This document shows, piece by piece, positions 16,511-24,939 of a stretch of 64,000 nucleotides of DNA. Position 1 is the first letter of the stretch. Each line of letters begins with the position of its first letter. The stretch is taken from positions 1 to 64,000 of the forward strand of contig CAZUUA010000002.1 of the NCBI GenBank assembly GCA_964623635.1. The letters run 5' to 3'. The DNA is from UMGS1696 sp964623635. Its GTDB lineage: Bacteria > Bacillota > Clostridia > Oscillospirales > CAG-272. Made by a program: the position numbers and the translations under genes. Below the pieces are notes generated by a model. The model saw only the letters and a program-made list of their open reading frames with translations, was not told the origin of the DNA and ran no database searches.

Positions 16511-16593
16511 TTTGTTTCTTATTTCTAACATCCGACATATCAAAGCAGGGGGCGTCCGGGGGCGTCCCTTTTTCAGTTTGCTTTTATATATAG
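16511..16593 (-). repeat. Family A repeat, copy 10 (minus orientation)
   Basis: TTTCTTATTTCTAACATCCGACATATC arm in shortened form, AAAGCAGGGGGCGTCC-GGGGGCGTCCC, TTTTTCAG and TTTTATATATAGG. It lies just past the recQ stop on the recQ strand. The reverse complement of GTGTTGCAATTGCCACAG follows near 16600-16620, shared with copy 8. Confidence 0.85.
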
Positions 16594-16672
16594 GCACACC
16601 ACTGTGGCAATTGCAACACTATATGGGTGTGGACCAAACGCGCGTTCTCTACACTTCTTACCACCCAACCTC

Positions 16673-18535
16673 TTAACACTGACTTTTCTTCCAATCCTGG
16701 ATCGCACGAAGGAACGCCTGTCCGTATTGGTCGAAGCGCACCTTGCCCATGCCCTTGATCTGCAGCATCTCCGACGCCGTGGTGGGCAGATGGATGCACA
16801 TCTCGTTCAGCAATACGTTGGTCGCCACAATATAGGGTGGCAGTCCTTCCTCCGCTGCCAAGGCCTTGCGCAGGTCCTTTAGCTTATTATACAGCGCTTC
16901 ATTGACCGGCTCCACAGGTGCGTTCGTTTGTGCTCTGGGGGTCTTTTGCGTTTCCAAGTAAAAGGTGGTGATCGGGAAATCCTCCGGCAGGGACAGCCGC
17001 AGCGATCTTCCGCTTCTCAGAAAACGCCAGCCCTCAGCCGTCACCGACAGACTGCCGGTGTCTTTATCCTTCTCGATCAGTCGCTCCTCCATACAAAAGG
17101 ACACCAGCTGCCACAGGTAATCTGCAGTGTTTTCCTGCATGATCGCCCATGTGGAGAGTGTATCCAGTCCGGCTTCCTGGATCTTTTGGGTCTTGACCCC
17201 ACGGAGAATGGAGAGCACCACCGAAGCCCCGTACCGCTCGCCACTGCGCCGGATGCAGGACAACAGCTTCTGTACGTCCTCCGTCACATCGTGTCGCACG
17301 AGGTTGCTGACGCACCAGGTGCAGTTGTCACAGCGGTCCTTGGCGTTCTCTCCGAAGTACCGCAGGATCTGGGCGCGGAGACAACCGTTGCTGTTGGCGT
17401 AGTCGTACATGGCTTGGAGACGTTCCTTGGCAAGCCGAAAATGCTCCAGCCTGTCCGGTGTCAGCAAGGCTTCCGGCTCCTGTGGCGTGATCAGATGGAG
17501 ACAAGTGTGGTAGTCGCTGGGTGAAAATAGGAGAAAGCAGTCCGCCGGTGAGCCATCACGACCTGCCCGTCCTGCCTCTTGATAATACGACTCCAAATCC
17601 GTTGGCATATTATAGTGTATCACGAAAGAAATGTTGGACTTGTCGATACCCATACCAAAGGCACTGGTGGCCACCATGATCGTCTTCCGGTCGTACAGAA
17701 AATCGTTCTGGTTCTCCAAACGCTCCTCCTGCTCCAGACCGGCGTGGTATCGGGTAGCAGGATAGCCACGTTCCCGGAGAAAGTCGCAGACGTCCTCCAC
17801 CAGCCGCCGTGTGGTGCAATAGATGATACCGGCACCATCGGTCCTGCCCTGTGCATCGGCATAGTTGCGTAATAGCTCTATGAGCTCCATCTTTTTATTC
17901 TTGGGTCGAAGGACGCCAAAATATAGATTGGGTCTATCAAAGCCGGTGACGCAACGATAAGGCTCCTGCAGCTGTAGCAGGGTCTGGATATCGTCCCGGA
18001 CTCTGTCGGAAGCCGTAGCGGTAAAGGCAGCGATGGTGGGTCTGTGGGACAATCGGGCAACGAACGCAGCGATCTTTAGGTAGCTGGGACGAAAATCCTG
18101 CCCCCATTGGGAGACGCAATGTGCCTCGTCCACCGCCACACAGGCCAGCGGACAGGTGTTCCAGATGGCGCAGAACTCCTCAGACAGCAGACGCTCCGGT
18201 GCCACGTAGATGAGCTTGTAACGCCCCTCTGCGGCATTCCGGACGGCACGTAGGTATTGGGGATAGGTGAGGGAGCTGTTGATGTACGCAGCAGGCACGC
18301 CGACCGCACGAAGGGAAGCCACCTGATCCTGCATGAGCGAGATCAGCGGCGAGATGACCAGCGTCACACCGTCTTGGGAAAGGGCCGGTACTTGGTAGCA
18401 AATGGATTTCCCGGCGCCGGTGGGCATGACGCACAAAACGTCCCGACCGGACAGAATGGCATCCACCACCGGTTCCTGTCCTTCCCGAAACGAATCGTAC
18501 CCGAAATATTGCGAAAGTACCTCAAATTTGTCCAT
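16673..18535 (-). CDS. recQ: ATP-dependent DNA helicase RecQ
   Basis: 620 residues. RecQ unwinds DNA 3' to 5' in recombination and fork repair. Walker A MPTGAGKS (37-44), the DEAH box in VAVDEAHCVSQWGQDFRPSY, SAFGMGIDKS and QEAGRAGRDG motif VI are all present. The zinc-binding RQC part shows CLRAQILRYFGE and CDNCTWC, and a C-terminal HRDC domain (LPTTASEMLQIKGMGKVRF) completes a full-length protein. The ATG at 18533-18535 lies ten bases after AGGAG; a TTG nine bases upstream is too close to that site. A promoter lies at 18569-18597. Confidence 0.95.
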   Translation of the reverse strand: MDKFEVLSQYFGYDSFREGQEPVVDAILSGRDVLCVMPTGAGKSICYQVPALSQDGVTLVISPLISLMQDQVASLRAVGVPAAYINSSLTYPQYLRAVRNAAEGRYKLIYVAPERLLSEEFCAIWNTCPLACVAVDEAHCVSQWGQDFRPSYLKIAAFVARLSHRPTIAAFTATASDRVRDDIQTLLQLQEPYRCVTGFDRPNLYFGVLRPKNKKMELIELLRNYADAQGRTDGAGIIYCTTRRLVEDVCDFLRERGYPATRYHAGLEQEERLENQNDFLYDRKTIMVATSAFGMGIDKSNISFVIHYNMPTDLESYYQEAGRAGRDGSPADCFLLFSPSDYHTCLHLITPQEPEALLTPDRLEHFRLAKERLQAMYDYANSNGCLRAQILRYFGENAKDRCDNCTWCVSNLVRHDVTEDVQKLLSCIRRSGERYGASVVLSILRGVKTQKIQEAGLDTLSTWAIMQENTADYLWQLVSFCMEERLIEKDKDTGSLSVTAEGWRFLRSGRSLRLSLPEDFPITTFYLETQKTPRAQTNAPVEPVNEALYNKLKDLRKALAAEEGLPPYIVATNVLLNEMCIHLPTTASEMLQIKGMGKVRFDQYGQAFLRAIQDWKKSQC

Positions 18536-18568
18536 GTGTCCCAAGCTCCTATCCTGTGATCTCTATAT

Positions 18569-18597
18569 AGTATACCAGATTATGTGGCAAAAAACAA
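18569..18597 (-). promoter_or_regulatory. Sigma-A type promoter for recQ
   Basis: On the minus strand TTGTTT (18592-18597), 17-bp spacer, TATACT (18569-18574), 34 bases before the recQ ATG. Confidence 0.7.
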
Positions 18598-18638
18598 GAG
18601 GCAAAGTCCGGTCAAAACCGCTTTCCCTCTTGCATATT

Positions 18639-19403
18639 TCATTTTCCTTCCAACCAGCTCCGCAGTACGGCACTGTCGATGGGCAGCTGCGCCGGACTAT
18701 CGTTGTGCATGAATTCCAGTAGCAGATTGTGATCCCGACCGGAGCCGGATAGGATATCGATGTAGGTCTGCCACCGATCCGTATGTGTTGCCAAAGGATA
18801 GTGAGCCGCCCCTTCCCAGGAGAACACGTGTACGTTGGATACATAGGGCAGTGTACGCCGCAGTGTGTCCACATTGTATTGGTGATCCCGGTATTGGTTG
18901 GGCTGCCAGTACAGCCGCAGGGCATCCATAGCCACCTCGTCCACCAATCGCAGTGCACTGTCACAGGCATCGGTCAGCGTACCGCCATGGCACTCCAAGC
19001 TCACCGTCAGTCCACTGTTGGCAGCCACACGGCACGCATCCTGCAGCGTAGCCACCACCGCTTGCCGCTCGTCAGCCGAACAGTCGCCGCTGCCCTTTGT
19101 CCCAGCCCAGACCCGGATGGTCTTCGCACCCAGTGCACGGGCACAGCCAAGCTCCCTGCAGAATTTCTCGTGAGAAGCCGCCGAAAGCTCTCCTGCTCGC
19201 CAGTACGAACCATAGGCCACGGTGCGGATTCCATGGGCAGCGGAAAGGGAACAGGCATCTGCTATGTCTTGGGGAGAATCGGACGGCACATGGACATCCC
19301 CACCCCATTCGATCACGGTCAGACCGCAGGCTTCCATTCGTTCACAGATATCCTCTTTGGAAAGCGGACGAAATGTGACCGAAACCAGTCCCGGTGTCAG
19401 CAT
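18639..19403 (-). CDS. Sugar phosphate isomerase/epimerase-like TIM barrel protein
   Basis: 254 residues. The xylose-isomerase-like fold is shown by GLVSVTFRPL, LTVIEWGGDVHVP, TIRVWAGTKGSGDCS, GLTVSLECHGGTL (metal-binding Glu), NVHVFSWEG and NLLLEFMHND. The ATG at 19401-19403 follows GAGGTG, which overlaps the end of dapB. It is the last gene after dapA and dapB with a ten-base gap, so it should be controlled by the lysine riboswitch, although no lysine-pathway role is known for it. Substrate unknown. Confidence 0.8.
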   Translation of the reverse strand: MLTPGLVSVTFRPLSKEDICERMEACGLTVIEWGGDVHVPSDSPQDIADACSLSAAHGIRTVAYGSYWRAGELSAASHEKFCRELGCARALGAKTIRVWAGTKGSGDCSADERQAVVATLQDACRVAANSGLTVSLECHGGTLTDACDSALRLVDEVAMDALRLYWQPNQYRDHQYNVDTLRRTLPYVSNVHVFSWEGAAHYPLATHTDRWQTYIDILSGSGRDHNLLLEFMHNDSPAQLPIDSAVLRSWLEGK

Positions 19404-19413
19404 AGCGCACACC

Positions 19414-20175
19414 TCACAGCATATCCCGGCACACGTCGGACATGGTGTAGAACCCCGGCTCCTGCTTGACCAGATACAATGCCGCCTTGATGGCACCGAC
19501 CGCAAACAGGTCCCGGCTACCGGCACTGTGGGACAGCTTGATCACCTCGTCCGTTCCGGCAAAGATCACCTCGTGCTCGCCCACGATGGTACCGCCACGG
19601 ATGCTGGCAATGCCGATCTCCTTCTTGTCCCGTGCCTGCCGAACGCTGTGCCGGTCATAGACAAAGGTAGAGTCTCCGTCTCGACCCTCGGCTGCGGCTT
19701 CTGCCAACATCAGCGCCGTACCACTGGGAGCGTCCAGCTTCTTGTTGTGGTGCATTTCCAGCACTTCGATGTCGTATTCCTCGCCCAGCACCGCAGCGGT
19801 CTTCTTGACCAGTTCGGAAAGCAAATTGATGCCAAGAGACATATTTCGAGAGTGGAGCACCGGAATGACCTTGGCGGCTTCGTGGATCAGCGCCGTTTCT
19901 TCGTCGGTGTGGCCGGTGGTGCAGATGACCGCAGGAATGTGGTGTGCGGTAGCATAGTCCAGCAGCGCCGTCGCCACGGTGTGATAGGAGCAGTCGATGA
20001 GGATGTCGGGCACCACTGTGACCTCGTCAAAGCTTGTCCAGATGGGGTAGGCAGCGTCGGCCACAGGATGCACGTCCACGCCACCCACGATGGTCATGTC
20101 GTCCCGGTCGTCCACCAGCCGAGCAATGGTCGAACAAAGCCGCCCCGACGCACCGGATAATAAAATATGGTACAT
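19414..20175 (-). CDS. dapB: 4-hydroxy-tetrahydrodipicolinate reductase
   Basis: 253 residues. DapB reduces the DapA product with NAD(P)H in lysine and diaminopimelate synthesis. The N-terminal nucleotide site SGASGRLCSTIA (7-18), CTTGHTDEE, SRNMSLGINLL and the substrate loop EMHHNKKLDAPSGTAL are all present. Length is normal. The gene follows dapA on the same strand after about 140 bases and leads directly into the TIM-barrel gene. DAP also feeds the peptidoglycan, and dipicolinate for spores branches from this pathway. Confidence 0.95.
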   Translation of the reverse strand: MYHILLSGASGRLCSTIARLVDDRDDMTIVGGVDVHPVADAAYPIWTSFDEVTVVPDILIDCSYHTVATALLDYATAHHIPAVICTTGHTDEETALIHEAAKVIPVLHSRNMSLGINLLSELVKKTAAVLGEEYDIEVLEMHHNKKLDAPSGTALMLAEAAAEGRDGDSTFVYDRHSVRQARDKKEIGIASIRGGTIVGEHEVIFAGTDEVIKLSHSAGSRDLFAVGAIKAALYLVKQEPGFYTMSDVCRDML

Positions 20176-20314
20176 TTTTGAATCTCCTGTTTTTTGATTA
20201 AGTCAGAAGTTGGATGTTGGAAGTTGGAAGTGGGATACCACACAATTGTGGGGGTACAAGCCTAACGGGAATTCTACACCTACCTCTGACCTCTCACTTC
20301 CCACTTCGCACTAC

Positions 20315-21220
20315 TTACTTCCCCAAAAGTCCCACTTCACGCAGAGCTTCTGCCAAGACGGCCTTGTTTTTGTCGTCCATTTCGCACAGGGGCAGCCGCA
20401 TGGAGTCGCTGCACAGTCCCAGCATACCGCAGGCCGTCTTCACCGGAATGGGGTTGACCTCGATGAACAGGGCGTTGATGAGCTTCAACAGCTGCAGCTG
20501 CATATCCCGGGAACCGATAACGTCCCCTTCGAAATATTTGGCACAGATATCATGAGTCTCCTTCGGCAGCACGTTGGACAGGACGGAGATGACGCCACGG
20601 CCACCCAGAGACAGGATGGGTACGATCTGGTCGTCGTTACCGCTGTAGATGGTGAGGGAATCGGAAAGCTCGGCGGCGATCTCGGCGATCTGGCTCATGT
20701 TCCCGGAGGCTTCCTTGGTAGCAACGATGCGCTCGTGCTTGGCCAGCTCCCGATAGACGGACAGCGGAATATTGACGCCGGTGCGAGAGGGAACGTTATA
20801 GAGGATGATGGGCTTGTTCGTGCGCTCTGCAGTGTCCAAGAAGGATTTGATGAGTCCCTTGGGCGTTGCCTTGTTGTAGTAGGGCGTCACCAGCAGCAGG
20901 GCATCGGCACCCACTTCGCAGGCATATTGGGACAGGGAATTGGCGTATTCGGTGTCGTTGGAACCGGTACCGGCGATCATGGGAACACGACCGGCGATCT
21001 TTTCTGCCGCATACCGGATGCACTGCCGGTGTTCTTCGTCGGTCAAGGTGGAGCCTTCACCGGTGGTGCCACAAATGACCAGCGCATCTATGCCGCTGTC
21101 GATCTGCCAATCGATGAGTCTGCCGAATGCCTCATAATCTACGCCGCCGTCCTTGCCAAAGGGTGTGATCAGCGCCGACGCTGCCCCTGTGAAAACGATA
21201 TCCTTCTGAAAAGTACCCAT
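20315..21220 (-). CDS. dapA: 4-hydroxy-tetrahydrodipicolinate synthase
   Basis: 301 residues. DapA condenses pyruvate with aspartate semialdehyde, the first committed lysine step. The family motifs are VICGTTGEGSTLT, YYNKATPKGL, LYNVPSRTGVNI (catalytic Tyr) and IVATKEASGN with the Schiff-base Lys. AAAGGAGAATATATACA precedes the ATG. A lysine riboswitch and terminator lie upstream on the same strand. The 139 bases to dapB contain GAAGTTGGA-type repeats resembling the outer arm of the family A element, and no gene. Confidence 0.95.
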   Translation of the reverse strand: MGTFQKDIVFTGAASALITPFGKDGGVDYEAFGRLIDWQIDSGIDALVICGTTGEGSTLTDEEHRQCIRYAAEKIAGRVPMIAGTGSNDTEYANSLSQYACEVGADALLLVTPYYNKATPKGLIKSFLDTAERTNKPIILYNVPSRTGVNIPLSVYRELAKHERIVATKEASGNMSQIAEIAAELSDSLTIYSGNDDQIVPILSLGGRGVISVLSNVLPKETHDICAKYFEGDVIGSRDMQLQLLKLINALFIEVNPIPVKTACGMLGLCSDSMRLPLCEMDDKNKAVLAEALREVGLLGK

Positions 21221-21286
21221 TGTATATATTCTCCTTTTTGTGGTTTTTGGTGAAGCTGGGAAGAAATTTGTCTTTTTCCAAGAAAT

Positions 21287-21314
21287 ATAAAAAACCGGCT
21301 TGCAAACCGGCTAA
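21287..21314 (-). terminator. Riboswitch-controlled terminator before dapA
   Basis: On the minus strand AGCCGGTT-TGCA-AGCCGGTT can form a stem of about eight pairs (two wobble) followed by a six-base T-run. It lies between the lysine aptamer and the dapA ribosome site, the usual place for transcription attenuation. Confidence 0.65.
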
Positions 21315-21360
21315 CTGTGTACTATAATATAGGTATGCCCAAAATGACAACCAATACACA

Positions 21361-21552
21361 GATAGCGCCCCACTCCGCAAAGAGTGACAGTACGTCGCCT
21401 ATTCGGCAAGCGTCCCAGAGCCATCGGCAGTCTCACCGACAGAACTTCGGCATCTCTCGCCTTTTCCCGTTTTCCTATTCCCGGGGTATTTCCGGAACGG
21501 GCAGACTGACCCATCCGAAAACGGCTACTGATCGGAGATGCTCCTCTATCCT
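21361..21552 (-). ncRNA. Lysine riboswitch (L box)
   Basis: On the minus strand the leader shows the L-box order: GATAGAGGAGCATC, a paired GGGTCAGTCTGCCC region, AAAAGGCGAGAGATGCCGAAG (compare GGGAGCGTCGCCGAAG in Bacillus lysC), GCTTGCCGAATAGGC, then TACTGTCACTC and GGAGTGGGGCGCTATC, which closes the helix with the 5' GATAG. Lysine binding should favour the downstream terminator and lower dapA-dapB expression. The assignment rests on motif order by eye. Confidence 0.85.
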
Positions 21553-21617
21553 ATTTTATGTACGAACGAACCGGTGTGTTCCATAGGTGCCCACCAACGT
21601 CCTTTCTGTACATCCAT

Positions 21618-21646
21618 ATCATATCACGATTTCTCCCATTTGTCAA
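21618..21646 (-). promoter_or_regulatory. Sigma-A promoter of the lysine riboswitch operon
   Basis: On the minus strand TTGACA (21641-21646), 17-bp spacer, TATGAT (21618-21623), about 65 bases before the aptamer. Confidence 0.85.
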
Positions 21647-21729
21647 TTCCCTTCGACAAAATTTTTCAAGAAAAGTGGGCAGACCCTGTGGAGAAATATG
21701 TGCGTCCCTGTGATGCATATCTGTGGAAA

Positions 21730-21901
21730 GGCACCACCGCACAATTCACGGCTAACGCCTTGATGGCACATCTGCTTGCATCTTTCCCGTCATACTTCAC
21801 AAATCCACCTTGCCTTACGAGTGTAAGCCTGCGGTGAATTTGTTTTGTCTGACGAAAAATCTGCCGACGCATCTGCATCATCAGAATTGTGCGGTGGCGC
21901 C
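21730..21901. mobile_element. MITE-like element, family B, 172-bp form
   Basis: Ends GGCACCACCGCACAATTC and GAATTGTGCGGTGGCGCC are inverted repeats of 18 bases with one mismatch. The interior (about 136 bases) has no gene. Its left part (ACGGCTAACGCCTTGATGG) and right part (CTGATGATGCAGATG in reverse complement) reappear in the shorter copies at 12500 and 26334. It lies between the lysine operon promoter and queA. No transposase is encoded, so mobility would depend on one elsewhere. Confidence 0.88.
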
Positions 21902-21956
21902 GAAACAAAAATTCTCTTGCGAATCACTTCAAAAATCCAATTGAAAGGTTAATCCT

Positions 21957-23057
21957 ATGATCAAAAATACATTGCCCAAAACAGATTTGACCCTGTCCGC
22001 ATTCCATTATGATTTGCCCCAGTCCTATATCGCACAGACGCCGGTGGAGCCACGAGATTCGTCCCGGCTCATGATCGTCGATCGGCAGAAGGATGGTGTG
22101 GAGCATAGAATATTTCGGGATATCGTGGAGTATTTGCGCCCGGAGGACACCTTGGTCATCAACGACACCCGTGTCATTCCGGCACGCATCATCGGCAGAC
22201 GGATCCGCAAAATGACCCCGGACGGAGAAGTGGACGCCGAAGGAACCGGTGCCGTAGAGCTGCTGCTTCTGAAGCAACTGGAAAACGATACCTGGGAAGC
22301 ACTGGCCGGTCCCGGAAAACGTGCCAAACCCGGCGATACATTGGCTTTTGGGGAAGGGGAAATGCTCCTTGGCCACGTGGAGGCGGTGGGTGAAGGTGGC
22401 TGCAGACGGGTGCGCCTGGAAGCAAAGGGCGACTTCCAGACCGTCTACGAAGCCCTGCACACCTTAGGTACCATGCCACTGCCGCCGTACATCACCGAAC
22501 AGCTCCACGATCAGGAACGCTACCAGACCGTCTACGCCCGGGAAGAAGGCTCCGCTGCAGCCCCCACCGCCGGTCTCCACTTCACACCGGAGCTGCTCCA
22601 AAGGGTGCGGGACAAGGGCTGTGCCGTGGTGCCGGTGCTCCTGCACGTGGGACTTGGAACCTTTCGACCTGTGAAGGAAGACAAGATCGAGGACCACGAA
22701 ATGCACGCCGAATATATCCACGTCACCGAAGAAGCTGCCAATACGATCAATCAACGCAAGAAGAACGGCGGCAGAGTCATCGCAGTGGGCACCACGTCCT
22801 GCCGAGTCTTGGAAAGCGCCACCGACGAAGACGGCATCCTGCACCCGGTCTCCACCGACACCGGCATCTTCATCTACCCCGGCTACCGGTTCAAAATGGT
22901 GGACGCCCTGATCACCAACTTCCATCTGCCGGAAAGCACCCTGCTCATGCTGGTCTCCGCTTTGGCCGGTCGGGAAAAAATATTGGACGCATACAATATC
23001 GCCGTGGCAGAAAAGTATCGGTTCTTCTCCTTTGGCGATGCCATGTTCATCCAGTGA
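21957..23057 (+). CDS. queA: tRNA preQ1 34 S-adenosylmethionine ribosyltransferase-isomerase
   Basis: 366 residues. QueA transfers the ribosyl part of SAM to 7-aminomethyl-7-deazaguanine in tRNA to make epoxyqueuosine. Family motifs: YDLPQSYIAQTPVEPRDSSR at the N-terminus, VINDTRVIPARI, AAPTAGLHFTPELL, LHVGLGTFRPV, TSCRVLES and TNFHLPESTLLMLVSALAG. Length is normal. AAAGGTTAAT before the ATG is a modest ribosome site. No other queuosine gene is in the window. The gene starts 55 bases after the MITE and ends in a strong terminator. Confidence 0.95.
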   Translation: MIKNTLPKTDLTLSAFHYDLPQSYIAQTPVEPRDSSRLMIVDRQKDGVEHRIFRDIVEYLRPEDTLVINDTRVIPARIIGRRIRKMTPDGEVDAEGTGAVELLLLKQLENDTWEALAGPGKRAKPGDTLAFGEGEMLLGHVEAVGEGGCRRVRLEAKGDFQTVYEALHTLGTMPLPPYITEQLHDQERYQTVYAREEGSAAAPTAGLHFTPELLQRVRDKGCAVVPVLLHVGLGTFRPVKEDKIEDHEMHAEYIHVTEEAANTINQRKKNGGRVIAVGTTSCRVLESATDEDGILHPVSTDTGIFIYPGYRFKMVDALITNFHLPESTLLMLVSALAGREKILDAYNIAVAEKYRFFSFGDAMFIQ

Positions 23058-23067
23058 CAAAATCCAG

Positions 23068-23098
23068 AAGCGTTCCGTCCCCCGTGGAGCGCTTTTTT
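23068..23098 (+). terminator. Terminator of queA
   Basis: AAGCGTTCC (23068-23076) pairs with GGAGCGCTT (23086-23094), one G-U pair, then a T-run. Confidence 0.9.
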
Positions 23099-23191
23099 AC
23101 GCCTGCCGGTGCTTTCCCAAAAACAGAAACAAATCTTTAACATCTCTGTGCTATATTATGATCACACCGAGCCTATAAAGGAGTCAATACT

Positions 23192-23863
23192 ATGTTCAAA
23201 TTATTGGTCGTTGAGGACGATCGGGAACTCAACCAAACACTGTGTGCCTTTTTGCGCCGCAACGGATACGACGCCATCGGCTGCCTGAATGCCAACGAAG
23301 CCTACGACGCTTTGTACGAGCATACCATCGACTTGATCATCTCCGATATCATGATGCCCGGCACCGACGGCTTTGCCTTCGCCGAAGCGGTTCGAGAGAC
23401 CAACAAAACCATTCCCATGCTGTTCCTGACCGCCAGAGACGACTTGGACGCCAAAAAGCGTGGCTTCGCATTGGGCGTGGACGATTATATGACCAAGCCG
23501 GTGGTGCTGGAAGAGCTGCTACTCCACATCGGTGCGCTGCTGAGACGAGCCGGAATCATGGCAAGCCGACGCCTCACCATCGGTTCCTTCACCATGGACG
23601 CCGACGAACATACCGCCACGCTGGGAGAACGTGAGATCCCATTGACCAGCCGGGAGTTCTCCATCCTCTATAAGCTCCTGAGCTACCCCAAACGCACCTT
23701 CACCCGCACCCAGCTCATGGAAGAATTCTGGGAAGCCGACACCGAGACCGCACCCCGTGCCGTGGATGTGTACATGACCAAGCTCCGGGCTAAGCTTGTT
23801 GACTGCGAAGAATTTGAGATTAAAACCGTACACGGTCTGGGCTATAAGGCGGTGTGCAAATGA
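23192..23863 (+). CDS. OmpR-family response regulator
   Basis: 223 residues. The receiver domain has the acidic pair D9-D10, phospho-acceptor D52 in LIISDIMMPG, and K in MTKPVVLEELL. The C-terminal winged helix carries IPLTSREFSILYKLLSYP and the recognition part RAVDVYMTKLRAKL, ending VHGLGYKAV. AAAGGAG precedes the ATG. The kinase gene overlaps it by four bases (ATGA). The four-gene unit from here to 26217 includes two membrane proteins that may be sensors or targets. The signal is unknown. Confidence 0.93.
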   Translation: MFKLLVVEDDRELNQTLCAFLRRNGYDAIGCLNANEAYDALYEHTIDLIISDIMMPGTDGFAFAEAVRETNKTIPMLFLTARDDLDAKKRGFALGVDDYMTKPVVLEELLLHIGALLRRAGIMASRRLTIGSFTMDADEHTATLGEREIPLTSREFSILYKLLSYPKRTFTRTQLMEEFWEADTETAPRAVDVYMTKLRAKLVDCEEFEIKTVHGLGYKAVCK

Positions 23864-24939
23864 ACGCCAAAAAACCGGGCTTCCGGCGCCGCTTTGCCAT
23901 CAGTGTCTATCGCTGCCTGCTGTTCTTCTGCTTGGTCGCTTTCGTCACATCCTGCTGTATGCTTCTGTTTCTGAATATTTTAATGGACGGCATCGACCTG
24001 ACCCTAACCCCGGAAAACCTCAATATGGCCGCCAAGCTGACCTTTGGCAACGTGGTGCTGCTGGGCATCCTGTTCACCCTCATCGATAGCCTCCGCCGCC
24101 GACTGACCGTGGAGCGTCCCGTGAAGCGCATCGTGGCCGGTGCCGAAAAGATCATGCAGGGGGACTTCTCCGTGCGCATCGATAGGAACCTGCAGGACGA
24201 CACCTTTGGGGAGATCATCGACTGCTTCAACCGTATGGCAGAGGAGCTGTCCGGCGTGGAGACCCTGCGCACCGACTTTATCGCCAACGTGTCCCACGAA
24301 ATGAAGACCCCGCTGGCCCTGCTCCAAAACTACGGCACCCTGCTGCAGGACCCGTCTCTCACCGAGGCAGAACGCATGACCTATGCCCAAGGCGTCCGAG
24401 ACGGTGCCAGACGGCTGTCCGATATGATGACGAATATTCTCAAACTCAATCGATTGGAGAACCAGCAAATCTATCCCAAAACGGAACGGTTCGAGCTGGG
24501 CGAACAGCTTTGCGAATGCCTGCTGGTCTACGAATCCACTTGGGAAAACGCCAACATCGAGCCCGTCACCGACATGGAGGAGGACGTGTTTGTGGAAGCC
24601 GACCGGTCGCTTTTGTCTCTGGTTTGGAACAATTTGTTCTCCAATGCATTCAAGTTCACGCCGCCGGAGGGCACAGTCACCGTACGCCTCACGACCGAGG
24701 GCGAATACGCCGTGGTGCAGGTGCAGGATACCGGCTGTGGGATGTCCGCCGAGGTGGGTGCGCACATCTTTGAGAAATTCTACCAAGGGGACTCGTCTCG
24801 TGCCACACAGGGCAACGGTCTGGGTCTGGCGTTGGTAAAACGTGTGGTGGACATTCTCCATGGAGAAATATCCGTAGAAAGTACCGTTGGCGTAGGCTCC
24901 ACCTTTACCGTGCGCATTCGGAGGAAAAATGATGGGTAA
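23860..24939 (+). CDS. Sensor histidine kinase
   Basis: 359 residues. Two TM helices (about 15-40 and 60-80) with a short outside loop are followed by a HAMP-like region (RPVKRIVAGAEKIMQGDF), the HisKA box FIANVSHEMKTPL (H146) and a HATPase domain with NLFSNAFKFTPPEG, VQDTGCGMS and GNGLGLALVKRVV. The short outer loop suggests sensing within the membrane or through a partner. The ATG at 23860 overlaps the regulator's TGA. Confidence 0.92.
   Translation: MNAKKPGFRRRFAISVYRCLLFFCLVAFVTSCCMLLFLNILMDGIDLTLTPENLNMAAKLTFGNVVLLGILFTLIDSLRRRLTVERPVKRIVAGAEKIMQGDFSVRIDRNLQDDTFGEIIDCFNRMAEELSGVETLRTDFIANVSHEMKTPLALLQNYGTLLQDPSLTEAERMTYAQGVRDGARRLSDMMTNILKLNRLENQQIYPKTERFELGEQLCECLLVYESTWENANIEPVTDMEEDVFVEADRSLLSLVWNNLFSNAFKFTPPEGTVTVRLTTEGEYAVVQVQDTGCGMSAEVGAHIFEKFYQGDSSRATQGNGLGLALVKRVVDILHGEISVESTVGVGSTFTVRIRRKNDG

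Noticed and set aside
20198..20314. Gene or riboswitch between dapA and dapB
   Set aside because: Only short GAAGTTGGA-type repeats and their partial complements were seen; no frame with a start signal.
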